Source: Sphingobacterium siyangense | GTDB lineage: Bacteria; Bacteroidota; Bacteroidia; Sphingobacteriales; Sphingobacteriaceae | Assembly (NCBI RefSeq): GCF_007830445.1 | Contig: NZ_VLKR01000002.1 | Location: 124,001 to 188,000, forward strand | Direction: 5' to 3' | Length of the DNA stretch: 64,000 nt | Part shown: positions 48,037-57,234 of the stretch, one piece after another | Layout of the letters: each line of letters begins with the position of its first letter | Numbering within the stretch: the stretch's first letter is position 1 | Translations under genes and position numbers: made by a program | The notes under the pieces: model-generated | Database searches by the model: none | Told to the model about the DNA's origin: nothing | Seen by the model: only the letters and a program-made list of their open reading frames with translations

Positions 48037-48420
48037 TAATATAGTTAAGTCAGGATTTTATGTGACTTACTATAGGTAACGTTTTTGAAATTTAATTCGC
48101 TACAATTTATTTTACATAGTATTTTATTTCTTATTTAATTCATATTTTGATTTTAAATTCTTTTTAACATACTAAAGGCTTGTGAAGTTTTTGGGGTGTA
48201 TAAGGCATCTTTTTCAAATCAAGGTGCAGATCCTTTATTAAGGACTGAATGTCTAGCGATGGGAGAGCTTAACTCCTGACGGATTTCATTGGCAAAGACA
48301 GTCGACAAAAGGCGGGGATTGAAAGCGGAACAGGAAGATAATAGGAGGGTTAAAGCGGGATGATGGGGCTGAGGCTATTGCATAAAAAAAAGTCCTTAGC
48401 ATTTGCTAAGGACTTTTTTA
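48037..48420. other. Non-coding gap
   Basis: 384 bp without a convincing open frame on either strand. The only clear structure is the terminator at 48384-48419. Part is presumably the promoter of the outer-membrane protein gene on the minus strand. Confidence 0.6.
48384..48419. terminator. Bidirectional-looking terminator after the DUF1080 gene
   Basis: 11-bp perfect stem AGTCCTTAGCA/TGCTAAGGACT with a 2-nt apex, flanked by A7/T6 runs on both sides. It lies directly past the minus-strand stop at 48421. Confidence 0.9.
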
Positions 48421-49152
48421 TTATAAGGTTTTTATTTTTAGGTTTCTAAATGAAACACCTCTGGACCAATCCTGTAGTGCTAATTTCCCACTAATATGTT
48501 TACCAAACTCTGGATAATCTTTGAAATTACTATGTTTTACCAAATCTTTCCATTTAGCGGAATTAAAATCCATTTCAGCAGTGATTTTACCATTCAGGTA
48601 GAACGTTACCTTTCCGTCTTTCTGAATAATACTGGATTCATTCCAATCATCCTGTGCTTTAATATTGACAAAGTTCTGCTGCGGTAGAAATGTATAAAGA
48701 CAGCCGGAACGCTTTAGCGGCTTATCAAAATCAGGATGGGAATCTGCTAACAATTGATATTCTGGTCCTGAATGGTAGGTCGCATTGATATCCGGTCTTT
48801 CCTGTACATTGACAAAAACGCCACTATTTCCCTCTTTTTCGAGCTTCCATTCAAACTTAAACTCATAATTTTTATACTCTTTGTCCGATACTAAGTCATA
48901 TTTTTGGCTTTCACTGTTTGGATTGCAGTAAATAGTCCCATTTTTAACGACCCAGGCTGTAGGAGCATTTTTACTATTATTGTAGGTATGCCAATTGTTA
49001 AGCGTGGTACCATCAAATAGAAGTTGCCAGCCGTTACTTTGCTCTTCTTCTGTTAATGTATTCGGACTGCTTTTTTCATTTTGACAGGAGAGTAAAATAC
49101 AGCCCATAAAGACCGATAAGATGATTTTTTTGAAAAGGTTTAAGTTTATCAT
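48421..49152 (-). CDS. DUF1080 (3-keto-disaccharide hydrolase-like) lipoprotein
   Basis: About 243 residues from the ATG at 49152 (MINLNLFKKIILSVFMGCILLSC, lipobox LLSC). The in-frame extension to 49194 adds a polar MGKLIKETL. The domain is DUF1080 (PF06439), with GWQLLFDGTTLNNWHTY at the start, GNSGVFVNVQERPDI, YHSGPEYQLLADSHPDF and a beta-sandwich end. Family members include 3-keto-disaccharide hydrolases of glycoside-degrading clusters, but no oxidoreductase partner is nearby. Surface or periplasmic lipoprotein. Confidence 0.9.
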   Translation of the reverse strand: MINLNLFKKIILSVFMGCILLSCQNEKSSPNTLTEEEQSNGWQLLFDGTTLNNWHTYNNSKNAPTAWVVKNGTIYCNPNSESQKYDLVSDKEYKNYEFKFEWKLEKEGNSGVFVNVQERPDINATYHSGPEYQLLADSHPDFDKPLKRSGCLYTFLPQQNFVNIKAQDDWNESSIIQKDGKVTFYLNGKITAEMDFNSAKWKDLVKHSNFKDYPEFGKHISGKLALQDWSRGVSFRNLKIKTL

Positions 49153-49736
49153 TGTTTTTATTTGTATAAGTGTCTCTTTAATAAGTTTTCCCATTTAATA
49201 TGTATCCCCTAAAATAATTTTTAATATGAACTTTTGGCGATAATTTCATGTTACTTTGCAAATTTGTTACATAGTACTTCTGCTAATACTCATTCGGAGG
49301 TTCACCTATTCTCCTATTCATTTATGAATTTTTAAAACATTCTTTTCCGTCATTTTATAGAATAGACTGGTTCAAGCCCTCTATGTTTTTTGGTCACCTT
49401 TCAAGTATAAATGACAAGTTACACATTATAATGATTTGATCACATTTTCAGCATAGTCATTCTCATTTTGATAAAATAACCTTATCAAAATGATAGGATT
49501 CGCCAATGCTATTTTGTGGCTTATTTTTTATAACATCTGAATAACAGTGTGTTATGATGTTTTATGGCATAGTGGAACATTGTTTGGCTTATTGGGACAA
49601 ATGAATGTAAATATGAAAACAGGACGGAAAAGAAAAGTATGTGGCAAGAGTCCTCCGAGAGGGACGATCGGTAAAGCTGCTGGTATGTAATTGAGTTTAA
49701 CAAAATGAAATCGCGATTCACTAATAAAATTTAACA
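49153..49736. other. Non-coding stretch upstream of the kdp locus
   Basis: 584 bp, AT-rich, with no supported gene. It contains a perfect inverted repeat at 49463-49493 and must hold the promoters of the DUF1080 gene (minus) and the kdp genes (plus). A 16-codon hydrophobic open frame from 49491 is too short to call. Confidence 0.55.
49463..49493. promoter_or_regulatory. Perfect 12-bp inverted repeat upstream of the kdp locus
   Basis: Arms TCATTTTGATAA/TTATCAAAATGA around AATAACC. It lies 244 nt ahead of the first small kdp-linked gene. Could be an operator or a hairpin at the end of a leader. No T-run follows. Confidence 0.45.
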
Positions 49737-49823
49737 ATGGTAATAACAATCATACTCGTCATAACTGGAATTTTGTTCTTCTGGTTATTCTATAAAATGG
49801 TCGATTTTTTCGGCAAAATATGA
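49737..49823 (+). CDS. Small membrane protein (28 aa), first gene of kdp locus
   Basis: Open frame ATG (49737) to TGA (49821-49823): one strongly hydrophobic helix (TIILVITGILFFWLFY) and a short basic end (KMVDFFGKI). It is in line with the following kdp genes, with only 10 nt before the next one. It is not KdpF, which lies further down. Similar small single-pass proteins precede kdp in Bacteroidota as far as I know, but the role is unknown. Confidence 0.55.
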   Translation: MVITIILVITGILFFWLFYKMVDFFGKI

Positions 49824-49833
49824 AAGAAATAAT

Positions 49834-49956
49834 ATGAAAGAGAAGCAAGAAAATAAAGGCAGAAGTTCCGCACATAATTTATCGGGAGACCGTATAGCGA
49901 AGATCATAGTAGTGGTGTTGATTATTGCAATGATTTTTCAACTCTATATCGGTTAG
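49834..49956 (+). CDS. Small membrane protein (40 aa) of the kdp locus
   Basis: ATG at 49834 to TAG at 49954. A polar, basic N-terminus (MKEKQENKGRSSAHNLSGDR) is followed by one membrane helix (IIVVVLIIAMIFQLYIG). The layout suggests an N-in single-pass protein. It lies tightly between the 28-aa gene and the 125-aa gene in the same direction, which supports translation. Function unknown; possibly an assembly or regulatory peptide of the K+ pump. Confidence 0.55.
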   Translation: MKEKQENKGRSSAHNLSGDRIAKIIVVVLIIAMIFQLYIG

Positions 49957-49983
49957 ATTTTGAAGTATAGTTTTACGCACAAC

Positions 49984-50361
49984 ATGAAAAAATTAAATCA
50001 ATACGGTGCAGGTTTGTATATGGCGCTCCATTATAAGGAAATCCGATCAGAGATTAATTTCTTATTGCGGAAGCACAATTTTGCAGGAGCCCTACAGGCC
50101 GTTATTAATCACCTTCGGAGCTTAATTATATTGCAAAGTACGGACAAAATTTGCCAGCATATTCATTTCCTCGGAATGATTTATGGGCGAGGAAACCATT
50201 ATGTCAAATACATTCTGGAAAATCTCTTTGTAAGATCTTTAGGAGGTCTTCGGCGCATCAGTTCGGTCAATGCATGGGCGGTAATCGAAGCTCAGCTACC
50301 AATACCATTTTTAGAGGTCCTTAAAGGACAACAAATTCATAATCTATTAATATCAAAGTAA
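49984..50361 (+). CDS. Hypothetical helical protein in the kdp operon
   Basis: 125 residues from the ATG at 49984 (MKKLNQYGAGLYMALHYKE), chosen over the earlier in-frame start at 49960. No membrane segment. Rich in helix-forming residues, with HIHFLGMIYGRGNHYVKYILENLFVRSL, which vaguely recalls DUF7674-type proteins (low certainty). The stop TAA is immediately followed by the kdpF ATG, so it is certainly in the kdp transcript. Possible cytosolic regulator or accessory factor of KdpFABC. Confidence 0.7.
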   Translation: MKKLNQYGAGLYMALHYKEIRSEINFLLRKHNFAGALQAVINHLRSLIILQSTDKICQHIHFLGMIYGRGNHYVKYILENLFVRSLGGLRRISSVNAWAVIEAQLPIPFLEVLKGQQIHNLLISK

Positions 50362-50439
50362 ATGACAGCTTTATTTATTGTAGCACTACTGGTTTTTGCA
50401 TATATCTGTTATGTACTTCTAAAGCCAGAAAAATTTTAA
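50362..50439 (+). CDS. kdpF: KdpF, small subunit of the K+-transporting ATPase
   Basis: 25 residues: one membrane helix (ALFIVALLVFAYICYVLL) and the KdpF-type tail KPEKF. It directly follows the stop of the 125-aa gene and lies 141 nt ahead of kdpA. KdpF is a peptide that stabilises the KdpFABC complex. Confidence 0.85.
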   Translation: MTALFIVALLVFAYICYVLLKPEKF

Positions 50440-50580
50440 TAACAAGATTACTCATTCTCTATCGTCGGCGATGAAATCCCGCTTTCAGTCAGTTCTTTTC
50501 GTGTTACATAGCGAAAAGAAGAGCTTGAGGTTAGATGACGATCGGTCATGATACACTTTTTATACAAATCAACTAAAGAA
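50440..50580 (+). promoter_or_regulatory. Structured spacer between kdpF and kdpA
   Basis: 141 nt containing three hairpin-capable repeats: ATCG-tcgg-CGAT (50461-50472), TTCTTTTCG/CGAAAAGAA (50493-50520, 10-nt loop) and ATGAC-gatcg-GTCAT (about 50536-50550). Such a spacer is unusual inside this operon and may control kdpA expression. I do not recognise a known riboswitch. Confidence 0.4.
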
Positions 50581-52266
50581 ATGAATACAGAGATTCTTGG
50601 AATCATAGTGATGTTCATCGTAACATTACTACTCGGACTTCCCCTTGGGAAATATATAGCTAAGGTATATGGCAATGAAAAAACCTGGTTAGATCCATTG
50701 TTTCAACCATTGGAACGATTTTTTTATCGGGTGACAGGAATTAATCCTAGCCTCCAGATGACTTGGAAACAGCACCTCGTTGCTCTTTTGACAATTAATC
50801 TACTGTGGTTCCTATTGAGCATGGCTATCCTGATGAATATGGGACATTTGCCTTTAAATCCAGATGGGAATCCTGGAATGACTGCTGATTTGGCCTTTAA
50901 TACCAGTATATCTTTTTTGGTCAACTGTAATCTCCAGCACTATTCCGGTGAATCAGGAGTGAGCTATCTAGGACAAATTTGGCTCATGTTTCTTCAATTC
51001 GTTACCGCAGGCGTGGGAATGGCTGCTGCAGTGGTTATTTTCAAAGCTTTTAGGGATAAGACAACAACACAATTGGGCAATTTTTACGATTTCTTTGTGA
51101 AGTCTTGCACCCGGATTTTACTGCCTATCTCTGTCTTGGTTGCTGCCATCTTCGTATTCCAAGGCATGCCGATGACTTTCGAAGGTAAGGACAGCATGAT
51201 TACTGTCGCTGGAGATACCGTACAGGTAAGCCGAGGACCAGTAGCTGCCTTTGTCCCAATTAAACATCTTGGTACAAATGGAGGTGGTTTTTTCGGTGCG
51301 AACAGTGCGCATCCATTTGAAAATCCCAATTATTTGACCAATATGGTGGAAATGATTGCCCAGTTTATTATCCCGATGGCGATGATATTTGCATTCGGCT
51401 TTTTTATTCGCAAGCGTAAATTTTCATGGATGATGTTTGGTGTGATGACCATTGGGTTTATCATCCTGACAATACCAAATATAAAAATGGAGATGGCTGG
51501 AAATCCAGCGATCGCACAGATGGGTATTGACACGTCTATGGGCGCCATGGAGGGAAAGGAAATACGTATTGGTGCAGCGGCATCGGGGTTTTGGAGTATT
51601 GTTACAACGATGATTTCGACGGGTTCCGTCAATTCTATGCATGATAGTTACATGCCCTTATCTGGTATGAACGAACTTATAGCGATGATGGTGAATGCTT
51701 TTTATGGCGGTGTAGGCGCGGGAATACTCAATTTCTTCATTTTTATTATACTCGCCGTTTTCATTAGTGGCTTGATGGTAGGGCGCACACCAGAGTTTAT
51801 GGGTAAGAAAGTTGAAGCGCGGGAAATGAAAATTGCTATGATTGTTGCTCTTGCCCATCCTTTTCTAATCCTTGTCGGTACAGCACTTGCTACAGCGTTT
51901 CCAGCCCAAGGTGCTTCTACATTGAATAACCCTGGATTTCATGGTTTTAGTGAAATATTATACGAATATACTTCATCCGCAGCTAACAATGGTAGCGGGT
52001 TTGAAGGTCTTGGAGATAATACAATTTGGTGGAACATTTCGACAGGTATCGTATTGTTACTCGGCCGCTTTATACCGATTATAGGCCCAATTGCTATTGC
52101 GGGATTATTGGCTGAGAAAAAATTTATACCTGAGGGTGAGGGAACGCTAAAAACAGATACAAGTACATTCGGTTTAATGGTATTCGCTGTGATCGCGATT
52201 ATTGCAGCACTCTCTTTCTTCCCTGCGTTGGCATTGGGTCCAATTGCGGAATATTTTTCCATGTAG
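50581..52266 (+). CDS. kdpA: KdpA, K+-binding channel subunit
   Basis: 561 residues from the ATG at 50581. Polytopic KdpA (PF03814) with all four selectivity-filter repeats visible: NTSISFLVNCNLQ, HLGTNGGGFFGANSAHPFENP, ISTGSVNSMHD and ANNGSGFEGLGDNT. It is the K+ channel-like subunit that selects and passes K+ to KdpB. Expressed under low K+. It is followed by kdpB after 25 nt. Confidence 0.97.
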   Translation: MNTEILGIIVMFIVTLLLGLPLGKYIAKVYGNEKTWLDPLFQPLERFFYRVTGINPSLQMTWKQHLVALLTINLLWFLLSMAILMNMGHLPLNPDGNPGMTADLAFNTSISFLVNCNLQHYSGESGVSYLGQIWLMFLQFVTAGVGMAAAVVIFKAFRDKTTTQLGNFYDFFVKSCTRILLPISVLVAAIFVFQGMPMTFEGKDSMITVAGDTVQVSRGPVAAFVPIKHLGTNGGGFFGANSAHPFENPNYLTNMVEMIAQFIIPMAMIFAFGFFIRKRKFSWMMFGVMTIGFIILTIPNIKMEMAGNPAIAQMGIDTSMGAMEGKEIRIGAAASGFWSIVTTMISTGSVNSMHDSYMPLSGMNELIAMMVNAFYGGVGAGILNFFIFIILAVFISGLMVGRTPEFMGKKVEAREMKIAMIVALAHPFLILVGTALATAFPAQGASTLNNPGFHGFSEILYEYTSSAANNGSGFEGLGDNTIWWNISTGIVLLLGRFIPIIGPIAIAGLLAEKKFIPEGEGTLKTDTSTFGLMVFAVIAIIAALSFFPALALGPIAEYFSM

Positions 52267-52291
52267 TACTTAAAATTAAAGAATTCTAAAA

Positions 52292-54301
52292 ATGAGCGAT
52301 CAACAAACATTGTTTCAGAAAGAACTTGTACAACAAGCTTTAAAGCAATCTTTCGTGAAGCTAAATCCTAAAATAATGTTCCGTAATCCAGTGATGTTTA
52401 CCGTGGAAATCGGGACGCTGATTATGGCCGTCGTTTGTCTTTGGATAATGACTGGGGAAAAATCACAAGGTACACTTGGTTATAATTTTACGGTATTTCT
52501 TATTCTATTTTTAACCTTATTGTTTGGAAATTTTGCTGAGGCAATTGCCGAAGCCCGCGGTAAGGCGCAAGCAGATAGTCTTCGGAAAACTAGGGAGGAA
52601 ACTCCAGCAACCCTGCGTGATGGTCGGGTAGTTTCGTCCGCTCAACTGAAAAAAGATGATGTTTTTGTTTGCCAGGCGGGAGATGTAATTCCATTGGATG
52701 GGGAGATTATTGAGGGATTGGCAACCATAGATGAGAGTGCAATTACCGGAGAATCAGCACCGGTGATCCGCGAGGCTGGAGGTGATAAAAGTTCAGTTAC
52801 CGGTGGTACCAAGGTTTTGTCCGATCGAATTCTCGTGCAGGTAACGACAGAACCGGGGGAGAGCTTTTTGGATAAGATGATCGCATTGGTTGAAGGGGCA
52901 AGCCGCAAAAAAACACCTAATGAGATTGCATTAACAATCCTTCTGGCAGGTTTTACACTTGTATTTATTATCGTAACGGTGACCTTAAAACCATTTGCGG
53001 ATTATGCCAATGTTGGTATCACCATTGCTTCGTTTATTTCACTTTTTGTCTGTTTGATTCCAACAACAATAGGAGGTCTTTTATCGGCAATTGGTATCGC
53101 GGGAATGGATCGTGCACTTCGTGCAAATGTCATAACAAAAAGTGGCAAGGCAGTTGAAACGGCAGGAGATATTGATGTCTTGTTGCTTGATAAAACTGGA
53201 ACTATTACGATCGGAAATCGTAAGGCGACAAATTTTTACCCCGCAGATGGCGTCCTGAAGGAAGCTCTGGTACGTGCAGCCACATTGAGCTCCATGGCGG
53301 ATGAAACACCGGAAGGGAAATCAATTGTTGAATTGGCTGGTGTCGACCCATCGAGCTATAAGATCGAAAACCCTGTATTCATTAAGTTTACCGCTGAGAC
53401 CCGTAGCTCAGGAATAGACTTTGCACAGACACGTATTCGTAAAGGTGCAACAGATGCTATTCGGAATATCATTGTAAAGGCTGGAAATCTGTTCCCTCAG
53501 GAAATAGATGAACGCGTAAAGCTTATCTCTCAAAATGGGGGAACCCCATTGGTCGTTGCAGAGAATGAACAGGTTCTCGGTGTCATAGAATTGCAGGATG
53601 TGATAAAACCCGGAATTCATGAACGCTTTGAAAGGTTGCGAAAAATGGGTATCAAGACTGTTATGGTGACGGGAGACAATCCGTTGACGGCCAAATATAT
53701 TGCGGAAAAAGCTGGAGTGGATGATTTCATAGCCGAAGCGAAACCTGAAGACAAGATGAACTATATCAAAAAAGAACAGCTTGATGGACGATTGGTCGCC
53801 ATGATGGGGGATGGTACAAACGATGCTCCGGCACTTGCACAAGCCGATGTTGGTGTAGCGATGAACAGCGGTACACAAGCTGCAAAAGAGGCCGGAAATA
53901 TGGTCGATCTCGACAATGATCCAACCAAATTGATAGAGGTTGTGGAGATAGGCAAACAATTGTTGATGACCAGAGGTACGCTAACGACGTTTAGTATTGC
54001 AAACGATGTCGCCAAATATTTTGCTATCATTCCGGCCTTGTTTATTGCAGCAATACCCGCACTTCAAGGTTTAAACATTATGCAGCTCAGTAGTCCACAA
54101 AGTGCCATACTATCAGCTGTCATCTTTAACGCAATTATTATCCCATTACTGATTCCTTTGGCATTGAAAGGAGTCGCATACAAACCTATAGGTGCAAGCG
54201 CACTGTTACGGAGAAATCTGCTTGTTTTTGGACTTGGTGGAGTACTCGTTCCATTTATTGGTATCAAGGTCATAGACCTACTGGTTTCCCTATTTATCTA
54301 A
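52292..54301 (+). CDS. kdpB: KdpB, P-type ATPase subunit
   Basis: 669 residues. P1A-type ATPase: actuator TGES (152-155), phosphorylated Asp300 in [13 protein letters not shown], nucleotide-binding region with [12 protein letters not shown], and hinge [22 protein letters not shown]. It is shorter than heavy-metal ATPases, as is normal for KdpB. It hydrolyses ATP to drive K+ import through the complex. Spacing of 25 nt to both neighbours. Confidence 0.97.
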   Translation: MSDQQTLFQKELVQQALKQSFVKLNPKIMFRNPVMFTVEIGTLIMAVVCLWIMTGEKSQGTLGYNFTVFLILFLTLLFGNFAEAIAEARGKAQADSLRKTREETPATLRDGRVVSSAQLKKDDVFVCQAGDVIPLDGEIIEGLATIDESAITGESAPVIREAGGDKSSVTGGTKVLSDRILVQVTTEPGESFLDKMIALVEGASRKKTPNEIALTILLAGFTLVFIIVTVTLKPFADYANVGITIASFISLFVCLIPTTIGGLLSAIGIAGMDRALRANVITKSGKAVETAGDIDVLLLDKTGTITIGNRKATNFYPADGVLKEALVRAATLSSMADETPEGKSIVELAGVDPSSYKIENPVFIKFTAETRSSGIDFAQTRIRKGATDAIRNIIVKAGNLFPQEIDERVKLISQNGGTPLVVAENEQVLGVIELQDVIKPGIHERFERLRKMGIKTVMVTGDNPLTAKYIAEKAGVDDFIAEAKPEDKMNYIKKEQLDGRLVAMMGDGTNDAPALAQADVGVAMNSGTQAAKEAGNMVDLDNDPTKLIEVVEIGKQLLMTRGTLTTFSIANDVAKYFAIIPALFIAAIPALQGLNIMQLSSPQSAILSAVIFNAIIIPLLIPLALKGVAYKPIGASALLRRNLLVFGLGGVLVPFIGIKVIDLLVSLFI

Positions 54302-54326
54302 TACATTTTTAATAATAAAAGCAAAG

Positions 54327-54893
54327 ATGAAAACTCATATATATCCGGCAATAAAGATTACAATTGTTTTAATGCTCCTGCTCTCAGTGGTATATCCAGC
54401 CCTCGTATGGGCAATAGCTCAAATAGCACCCAATCATGGAAAAGGGGAAATGCTTGAGTACAATGGGCAAAAGTATTACAGAAATATTGGACAGGCCTTT
54501 ACGCGGGATGATTACTTCTCGTCGCGTCCTTCAGCTGTTGGTTATAATGCTGCTGGATCGGGTGGAAGTAACAAAGGACCCTCTAATGGGGAATATCTTT
54601 CGGAAGTTAGGGCCCGTATCGATACTTTCTTAGTTCACAATCCTACTGTAAAACGCGAACAGGTACCGGTAGACATTGTTACAGCCAGTGGTAGTGGTTT
54701 GGATCCAGATATCTCCATCGAGGCCGCAAAAATACAAATTGATCGTGTTGCGAAAGCGAGAGGTATATCGGTAAATAGCCTACAGTCTCTTGTTGATGCC
54801 CACGTTCAGACGCCTTTATGGAATATGTTTGGACCTCGCAAAATCAATGTCCTTGAACTAAATATTGCTTTGGACAAGATGGTTGAAAAATAA
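54327..54893 (+). CDS. kdpC: KdpC, K+-transporting ATPase subunit C
   Basis: 188 residues: one N-terminal membrane helix (PAIKITIVLMLLLSVVYPALVWAIAQ) and a periplasmic domain with RPSAVGYNAAGSGGSNKGPSN and ASGSGLDPDISIEAA, the KdpC hallmarks (PF02669). KdpC raises the ATP affinity of KdpB. Position after kdpB is standard. Confidence 0.96.
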   Translation: MKTHIYPAIKITIVLMLLLSVVYPALVWAIAQIAPNHGKGEMLEYNGQKYYRNIGQAFTRDDYFSSRPSAVGYNAAGSGGSNKGPSNGEYLSEVRARIDTFLVHNPTVKREQVPVDIVTASGSGLDPDISIEAAKIQIDRVAKARGISVNSLQSLVDAHVQTPLWNMFGPRKINVLELNIALDKMVEK

Positions 54894-54940
54894 AATTGAC
54901 CTAAAGGGTTATCGATATACATTTTATAAGAACAATTTAC

Positions 54941-56026
54941 ATGAAAAAACTAGCGATGTTGGCCTGTTTACTCGCAGGGGCAACACAATTATTTGCACAG
55001 CAAGATACGACTCAAAATACCCGATTGTCTATCAGTGGTTACCTTGAAGCATATTACCTTCGGGACTTTAACAATCCACTTGGAAATACACGTCCAGGCT
55101 TTGTATATAGTCACAATAGGACGAATGAAGTAAACATAAACTTGGCACTTTTAAAAGCTGCATACGAAACAACAAATACCCGTGCAAATCTTGCTTTAGG
55201 TGTTGGTACATATATGAATGCCAACTACGGTGCGGAACCCGGAGTCTTAAAAAATATTTACGAAGCGAACGCCGGTATACGTATCTCGAAAAAACATAAT
55301 TTATGGATCGATGCTGGCATATTTTCTTCCCATTTGGGCTTTGAAAGTGCTATAGGAAAGGATAATTGGACTGTAACAAGGAGTATTTTTGCGGATAATT
55401 CACCTTATTTTGAAACAGGAGCAAAAATATCCTATACATCCGCATCGGGAAAACTATTTTTAAGTGGGCTGATTTTAAACGGATGGCAGCGGATTCAACG
55501 TGTAGATGGTAGCAGTTTACCAGCATTTGGGCATCAATTGGTCTATAAACCGACAGATAAATGGACCATCAATAGTGGTTCTTTTATAGGCAGTGATAAA
55601 GCGGATAGCGTCAGACAGATGCGCTATTTTCATAACCTATATGCAATTTATCAAATGAACGAAAAGCTGGGAATCACATTCGGATTTGATATTGGAGCTG
55701 AACAAAAAGCAAAAGGTAGTTCGAAGTACAATGTATGGTACACCCCAGTGTTAATTGCACGATACGCGACGACCGAAAAATTTAGCTTAACAGCAAGAGG
55801 AGAATATTACAACGATAAGCATGGTGTGATCGTTTCTACGACTACAGAGCAAGGTTTTCAAACGTTTGGCTATTCTTTAAATGCAGATTATGCCATTCTT
55901 CCCAATGTTCTTTGGCGTACGGAACTACGTAATCTCACGAATAAAGATGCTATTTTCCTTGATCGGACAAATAAGTTGGTGAAAAATAGTGTAACGGCTG
56001 TAACAGCACTTACCGTTAGTTTTTAA
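54941..56026 (+). CDS. BBP2-like outer-membrane beta-barrel in the kdp operon
   Basis: 361 residues with a clean signal peptide (MKKLAMLACLLAGATQLFAQ) and the beta-barrel porin-2 pattern (PF07642): SISGYLEAYYLRDFNNP, LWIDAGIFSSHLGFESAIGKDNW, final aromatic residue. The gene lies 47 nt after kdpC and before the sensor genes, so it may supply K+ or another ion across the outer membrane when the pump is induced. This is inference from position. BBP2 proteins beside kdp appear common in Bacteroidota. Confidence 0.88.
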   Translation: MKKLAMLACLLAGATQLFAQQDTTQNTRLSISGYLEAYYLRDFNNPLGNTRPGFVYSHNRTNEVNINLALLKAAYETTNTRANLALGVGTYMNANYGAEPGVLKNIYEANAGIRISKKHNLWIDAGIFSSHLGFESAIGKDNWTVTRSIFADNSPYFETGAKISYTSASGKLFLSGLILNGWQRIQRVDGSSLPAFGHQLVYKPTDKWTINSGSFIGSDKADSVRQMRYFHNLYAIYQMNEKLGITFGFDIGAEQKAKGSSKYNVWYTPVLIARYATTEKFSLTARGEYYNDKHGVIVSTTTEQGFQTFGYSLNADYAILPNVLWRTELRNLTNKDAIFLDRTNKLVKNSVTAVTALTVSF

Positions 56027-56088
56027 AAACAATCGTTCCTGCCGTGTGTTGGATCGGCAGGAACCTTCTGAAATGAAAGGCAATAAAA

Positions 56089-57210
56089 ATGGAAGAGAGG
56101 AAAAGCGCTGAACACTTTTTGGACCTTATTCGGAAATCGAGAAGAGGTCGCTTCAAACTTTATATCGGTATGAGTGCAGGCGTAGGAAAAACATACCGTA
56201 TGTTACAGGATGCACATACCCTTTTACAGGGAGGAATCGATGTGCGTATTGGCTATATTGAGACACATAATCGGAAGGAAACACATCAATTGCTCGACGG
56301 TCTACCCCTTATCGCCCGACGCCATCTTTTTTACAAAGGCAAACAGTTGGAGGAACTGGACCTTTATGCTGTCTTGAATTCACATCCCGAGGTTGTTATT
56401 ATCGATGAGTTGGCACATACAAATATTGAAGGCAGTAAAAATACCAAAAGGTGGCAGGATGTTATGGAGATTCTTGAAGCGGGGATTAATGTGATCAGCG
56501 CTGTTAATATCCAGCATATTGAGAGTTTAAACGAAGAGGTCAAAGCGATTACAGGTGTTGAAGTACAAGAACGTGTTCCCGATAGTGTTATTGATTCCGC
56601 AGATGAAGTCGTTAATATTGACCTTACTGCAGAAGAGCTTATCATTCGCCTAAAAGAGGGCAAGATCTATGACGCGTCAAAAATTCAGGCAGCGCTTCAA
56701 AACTTCTTTAAAAGCGAACATATCTTACAATTGCGTGAAATGGCTTTGAAGGAAGTTGCCTCCCAGGTTCAACGCAAAGTAGAGATTGAAGTTCAACCCC
56801 AACGATGGGTGCGAAAGGAGCGTTTCCTGGCTTGTATAAGTTCTAATGAAATAAAAGCAAAAAACGTCATCCGAAAAACAGCACGTTTAGCAGGATATTA
56901 TAATAGCAGTTGGTTTTTGCTCTATGTACAGTTGCCAAAAGAGCGCGGAGATCGGATAGCCTTAAACAAACAACGACACCTGATCAATAACTTTAAACTG
57001 GCGACAGAACTTGGTGGAGAAATTATCAAAGTAGAAAGTCACAGTGTGGCAAAAGAGATCATCGCTTTGTGCGAGCTCCGCAAGATCACCACAGTTTGCA
57101 TTGGAAAACCACGATTATCTCTTTTAAGGATGTTACTTGCTAAGGATACATTTAGCAAACTGCTGGCACAACTGTCGACCGAAGACATCGACCTGATTAT
57201 ATTGTCTTAA
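56089..57210 (+). CDS. kdpD: KdpD sensor domain without histidine kinase
   Basis: 373 residues. The N-terminal KdpD domain (PF02702) has Walker A GMSAGVGKTYRML and Walker B VVIIDELAHTN. The C-terminal third is a UspA-like domain (FLACISSNEIKAKNVIRKTARL). The membrane, GAF and kinase parts of full-length KdpD (about 900 residues) are absent. This is a stand-alone cytosolic K+/ionic-strength sensor module that must act on a separate kinase, probably the one encoded next. Confidence 0.92.
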   Translation: MEERKSAEHFLDLIRKSRRGRFKLYIGMSAGVGKTYRMLQDAHTLLQGGIDVRIGYIETHNRKETHQLLDGLPLIARRHLFYKGKQLEELDLYAVLNSHPEVVIIDELAHTNIEGSKNTKRWQDVMEILEAGINVISAVNIQHIESLNEEVKAITGVEVQERVPDSVIDSADEVVNIDLTAEELIIRLKEGKIYDASKIQAALQNFFKSEHILQLREMALKEVASQVQRKVEIEVQPQRWVRKERFLACISSNEIKAKNVIRKTARLAGYYNSSWFLLYVQLPKERGDRIALNKQRHLINNFKLATELGGEIIKVESHSVAKEIIALCELRKITTVCIGKPRLSLLRMLLAKDTFSKLLAQLSTEDIDLIILS

Positions 57211-57234
57211 TGATAAAGACAAATTGTGAATAAG

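Noticed and set aside
49491..49541. 16-codon hydrophobic open frame just after the kdp-upstream palindrome
   Set aside because: Considered as a leader peptide, but it is too short and has no supporting spacing to the next gene.
49560..49600. Possible sigma-54 promoter (TGGCAT region) ahead of the kdp locus
   Set aside because: The TTGC -12 element is not at the right distance, so the match is not supported.
50440..50580. c-di-AMP (ydaO) riboswitch upstream of kdpA
   Set aside because: The spacer is hairpin-rich but too short and shows none of the ydaO conserved sequence that I could recognise.
50448..50675. Minus-strand open frame of 75 codons over the kdpF-kdpA spacer
   Set aside because: It is antisense to kdpA for much of its length and to the hairpin-rich spacer, with no recognised domain.
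53408..53959. 183-codon minus-strand frame inside kdpB
   Set aside because: Antisense shadow of the highly conserved KdpB P-domain.
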